DNA from: Cunninghamia lanceolata
Taxonomy: Eukaryota; Streptophyta; Pinopsida; Cupressales; Cupressaceae
Assembly: GCA_027924645.1 (NCBI GenBank)
Contig: BSBN01000293.1
Span: 9,882,501 to 9,946,500 of the forward strand
Direction: 5' to 3'
Length of the DNA: 64,000 nucleotides
Positions within the stretch are counted from its first letter, which is position 1, and each line of letters opens with the position of its first letter. Below the pieces are notes generated by a model that had not been told where the DNA came from, did not search any database, and saw only the letters and a list, made by a program, of their open reading frames with translations. A program made the position numbers and the translations under genes. This document shows, in pieces, positions 59,617 to 64,000 of this stretch.

Positions 59617-62600
59617 TGTTGTCCTCAAAATCAACTGCGCTCATTTTGTAGGATGATCCCAATGAAACTTGTCCATTTCGTAACCTACACTCTAAGTTCA
59701 CAAATTGAGGCAAGTCTTCTTGGCCTCATGCAAAGTCATTGGACACCTTATAATGACATATGACATTTCCCTCGATTGGTTTTTTGAGATTCGTGAAATC
59801 GATTAAGTCATAAGCCTATTAGGATATCAATTCTAACTTGTTCAAGGTGTTAGTCATTTTTCAAGGAATACATGCACAAGTGGCTAATTCATGCACTCGT
59901 GCATATGTCTTATTTCATCAACATGTATAGTTGGTCCTTTCTGCCGCTACTGCATGTTTTTTTGTTTTTAAGTAACATGCATGAGTAGTAATTATCGCCG
60001 CCATGACATGTTTGTCTTTTTTCTTGTAAGTGTAAAACTGGCAAATACGACCACTCCTGCATGTCATCCCAATGATATGTGTTGGCAGAGAAATCCACCG
60101 CTTGAGTAAATCTTCACATATCGAATGAACTCAATTGACATTAATGGCACTCGTGCCATTATTAATGTGACTTTTAAAACCTTTTTTAATCATTTTAGTC
60201 ATTGTTTTGTTTATGTTATCATTCTCAAATCCTTCCAAACTGACTGTTAAACGCTTCTTGAGATCGTTTGAATCATTTGAATTGTGGATTAAAGTGGATT
60301 TTGACCTCGTGAGTGCACTTAGGGTTTGGGTCGTTCCTAACAGGTAAGCTTTTACTTTCTATTTTTGGTTTTGTTTTCTTTTTAGGGTTTTTCTATATAA
60401 TGAAATCTTTGCTTACAATTTTGTTGAAGGTTTTTGTTTGGTTTAATAGTTATTGTCTTTGTATAATGAGTCGATTGTTGTTTATTATTTCTAAACCCTA
60501 GTTTTTGATAGCGTTAGGCTTTTTGTTTTTCTTTGTTTTATCTCTGAAATTCACCAATTTTTGAAAATGTAGGTTACTGTGTATGAATGTATTTCATTTA
60601 AAGTTAGAAAATTTAGGTTTTTTTTCTTGCTCAACCTGATGTATCAGTGGTAAAAATAGTCACCAATACATGTGTTTTATCTTTGGCCTTACCCTCATGT
60701 AGGGGCAACTACAATTGTCATCCCTACATGAAAATATTGAATATCTACATGACATACAAGAGTAGTAAAGAACACCACTTCTAGATGTGTTAAAGGGTTT
60801 CAACAGTTACATGCTAGAGTGGTCCAAAATCCTGACTTGACATCTAAGTTTTATTCTTCCAATATGTATGGGTAGGTAAATTAGCCGCTTGTGCACAAAA
60901 ATGGAACTTGCATTTTACCCTTGTGTAAGGGAAATCACAATGACCACCCCTACATCAAAAACATTTTTTCCCGTACATGCAATGGCAATTTCTTTGATCG
61001 ACCTTGCACCTATGTATTGTATCCTACATGTAGGAGTAGACATTTTGGCCGCCCATGTATGTCATCTTAAAAATTTTCCTAACACTAGAAATTTTTGCCA
61101 AATGATACCTATAGCCCACTTTTGCCTATTTTATTGACTTGCATTCTCTCTAGTCCTTTCAAGCATGATCCCATGTTCATGATCATCAGTTCACAGTAAC
61201 CCTAATTTTCCTATCTTTCCCTTAACTGTGAGACCATGAACTTTTATAGTTTCATCAAGCATTTGAGATCAAAACCATTTCTAGTTTTCTTCTCAAAGAT
61301 GATGTCAGAGCTGTCTCCATCAAAGGCCAAGATCATGAAGTCTAAGTACTAACATTTTTTCCCTATTACTTCATTACAATCCAATGTGGATGAGATTAGA
61401 GACACATAGATAGGGCATGTAGACATGGCCAAGTTTGTGGAAAGGAGAAAGTGGTCTAATCCCCCTCATTACATGCGGAAGATTGTTGAGAGCAATATAA
61501 ACCTAGTAGTAGCTTTTCCTTTCGCTTCTCATAGCCCAAAATTTGTTCTCCAAGTGGAAAGCCACTATAATAAGGATATGAGGACTGTGTTTGATTCTCA
61601 AGGGAATGTAATCATGAGATTAGATGCAGAATTTCTTGACAAGATTTTCATGTGTCCACCTATAGTAAATGTTGGGGAAATTAATTTTACGAAAGGTCAG
61701 AAGGATTTTGAGATTGATGTGAAAACTGCAAAGAAACATATCAATAGTAAGTGGCTGAAGACTGCTAGGAGTAATTTGTCTAGATGGCCTAAGGAGCTTC
61801 TGAGAAGTGATTTTGTAGAAGAGGTGAGTGATTTGATGACATTACTGAGTAGGATCAAAGGCCTTCCTTATTCATCCAAATTTCATTAATGGATGTATAC
61901 ATATATCAGGGTGATTCTTAAGGGACAACCGAAGATCTTCTGGGGAGAGCAGATCAGTAATGCTCTACATGATCAATTGATCAAGATTGATACAAATTTT
62001 AAGTTTTATATGACTTCATATCTGGTATATGCTGTTGTAAGTATGAGGAATTTTCTAGGTCTAACTCAAATTGGTGATCAGAGGTTAGTTCTAGTTTTTC
62101 AATACTATCCACAAATTACTCTCAAAGGGTATATTCATCATTTCCACAGGGTGAATTATGCCTTCTTTTCAGTGTTTATGTGTTTATGGGACAATGAGCT
62201 TGAGCAGAAGAACTGTCAGATGAGGCTTGGGAATTGGTCAATTATTTTAGTTGTTTTTTTCTCCAATTTCCAACTTTCACTTATTTAAGAGTTGGATATT
62301 ATCTTAGATATCCTTACATGCTTCCATGATATCCTAATGATAAGGTTGTTTTGATGGAGCTATGTAGACAATTGATTGTTGTGCATAATAAATAGATGGA
62401 ACTGAAGAAGTCAAGAATTAAGCTTTTGTGGAAAGTGGTAGGTACTCAGTGCAATCAACTACTAAGGCTAAGGTCATTGAATAAAAAATGCAGATGATGA
62501 TGATGAAACAATTCAAGAAAAGATATCACTTTGATTTTTGAAGGGTACAAGACAAGATCAAAAGAAAGGTAGTTTTTCATGTTCCTATGGTTGAGGATAT

Positions 62601-64000
62601 TTGGGCTGATCTGAGAACCCAGAATGAGATACAAAAGTTGGATTACTGTAAGTTACACCTAAGTCAGATAGAGGAACTAGGATTGGCTAATGTTCCAGAA
62701 GGTATGGAAGATGAAGGTGATGTTTTATATCCCAAGTATAACATCAATAATATTGAAATGTCAGCTCTGCCAGAAATCAAATGGTCGGTGAAAGAAGAAA
62801 CTTCTATCAGGGAGATATTTCAACCTATACTGGCTAACACTAATATATGATTTCAAAGCAAAGGTCTCAATTTGAAAGAGTTCCTCACCGAATCGGAGAC
62901 AGAGATTCAAGAGCAGATCAGAAAGGTAGAAAACAGAACTAAAAATAAAAGTGATGTTCCTTTTTTGTCCAAGGGGTCCAAACCAAAGATCAAGTTTTTC
63001 TCTAAAGGAGGGAAGGCAAAAGAGATTGCAAGAACTTCTACTATTACAGATTCAGGTGCTGAAGAAACAAATGTTGATAAAATGGAGGTTGAAGATACTG
63101 AGATAGAACAATAAAATGTTGAAGAACTTGATACTATAGGTGGAAATAGGTTAGAAACCTGATGAGGAAGGTAATAAAGAACAATAAAAAGAGAAAGATG
63201 TGGAACAGGAACAACTTGGTGACTCATTAAAATCCCCTCAGAAAGATCTTTCACAAGAACTAGAAGTTTCTACAGCCTTACCTCATGTTTCCATTTTTGA
63301 TAATCCTCCAATAGTTTCTAATTTTCCTGCTATCATTGTATCTTTTGATAATACTCCTTCTATGAGAACAAGTTTTATAACTATTTTTTATTCTTCTGGT
63401 TCTATCCCTAGCCTATCCTCTCCTTCTTTTGATATTGGAGAACAAACTATTTTGGATCATTTACTTGATGGTTCAGAGAAAAATTTTGATATAGGTACAA
63501 TTTTCACTCTCCTACTATTACTATAATAGGTGTTAATATGGATCATGCTAAGTAGGTAGTTGATTCTTCTCGAAATGTTAGTAATCCAACACTACCTCCA
63601 TGGATGTTTGCTTATACTCCCAAAATGAAAAAGCATGCTATCTCAGCAAATGATATTGACATTGAGAAATTGCTGCCCGTTAAACCAAAAACTTAGAAGA
63701 AGAATCTTAAAACCATTTCAAGGCTAATTAATGAAAAAGGAGTTAGGTATGCAAAAATTGCTAAGCCACTGGATTATGCTACTATAGATAAATTTGATGT
63801 GAATGATTATATTATTTCCAGAGTTGAGTTAGGTAAGCTGACTCGTGAAGGTATCAAGTCAGATTTTTAAGCTACAACAAGCTCATTTCTTGTAAAATTT
63901 GATGAGGTAAAGAAGGAAAAAGAACAATACAAAGCAAAGGCTGAGTAGCTTGCTACTATCCTTCATAAAATAATGAAATCATTAGAGATTGTGGAACCAA
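59617..64000 (+). repeat. Element 3 3' LTR (continues beyond window)
   Basis: Matches 47305 onward, starting TGTTGTCCTC. By collinearity with the 5' LTR, about 1.7 kb more should follow. A 145-bp comparison by eye (51052 vs 63361) shows about 7% difference. No clear polypurine tract sits directly upstream; the nearest purine stretch is GAAGGAAA at about 59590. Confidence 0.8.
61302..64000 (+). pseudogene. Element 3 LTR-encoded accessory ORF (3' LTR copy, partial)
   Basis: Starts at the ATG at 61302 (or 61299), MSELSPSKAKIMKSKY. Pieces are 61425-61889, 61893-62288, 62587-62850, 62872-63114 and 63200-63526. The piece 61425-61889 keeps open the part (MRKIVESNINLV...) that carries stops in the 5' LTR copy, and the 5' copy is open at places where this one is stopped. 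Both therefore derive from an intact ORF. The copy is cut by the window edge around the coiled-coil region. Confidence 0.7.

Larger units (their letters stand above)
47305..64000 (+). mobile_element. Element 3: Tat/Ogre-like gypsy element with giant ORF-bearing LTRs
   Basis: Order: 5' LTR (47305-53393), PBS (53400-), gag, protease, extra RNase H, RT, RNase H, integrase (to 59428), then a second copy of the 5' LTR sequence from 59617 running off the window. Homology between the copies starts sharply at TGTTGTCCT in both and is collinear to the window edge, about 4.4 kb. The domain order is identical to Element 1. The full element would be about 18.4 kb if the 3' LTR is complete. In-frame stops are frequent. 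Confidence 0.85.

Overview
The window looks like intergenic DNA from a large-genome seed plant. Its transposons are plant types: Ty3/gypsy elements carrying two RNase H domains, a chromovirus primed by initiator tRNA-Met, and L1-type LINEs with zf-RVT domains. The mix, the deep nesting and the heavy decay would suit a gymnosperm, but that is inference. I found no intact host gene. Nearly every coding frame carries in-frame stops or frameshifts.

Layout: 1-5480 is AT-rich DNA with a few unrecognised open frames, a ~42-bp degenerate tandem repeat (3062-3400), a 17-G run and a degenerate telomere-like TTAGGG tract (about 4357-4830). A minus-strand, 5'-truncated LINE (LINE-A, about 5483-8790) holds the ORF2 C-terminal region, zf-RVT and RNase H, followed by a decayed frame I cannot name. 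At 9603-11119 there is a broken SWIM-zinc-finger/MULE-like gene with two apparent phase-0 introns. The stretch 11120-14384 is mostly empty.

From 14385 to 39785 lies Element 1, a plus-strand Tat/Ogre-like gypsy element: 5' LTR remnant, PBS, gag, protease, extra RNase H, RT, RNase H, integrase, then a long accessory ORF and the 3' LTR. Its 3' LTR is split by Element 2 (26714-38816), a complete minus-strand chromovirus with both LTRs, a tRNA-iMet PBS and a C-terminal chromodomain. The gag of Element 2 is in turn split by a ~5.07-kb non-coding TG...CA unit (31913-36984) flanked by 5-bp duplications. That unit contains long AT microsatellites and a GC-rich palindromic island. Next comes LINE-B (about 40047-46470, minus strand), with remnants of ORF1, endonuclease, RT and zf-RVT.

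Element 3 runs from 47305 past the right edge and is a second plus-strand Tat/Ogre-like element. Direct repeats starting at 47305 and 59617 are best read as very long LTRs; the 5' copy ends at 53393, just before the PBS, and is 6,089 bp. A decayed ~1,150-codon ORF lies inside each copy, upstream of the LTR TATA box, that is, in U3. Element 1 has a comparable ORF at the same place after integrase, and the inferred LTR length is about 6.04 kb. A large U3-encoded accessory protein shared by two related elements is the most interesting signal here. In the genomic RNA such an ORF would lie 3' of pol, as sag does in mouse mammary tumour virus.
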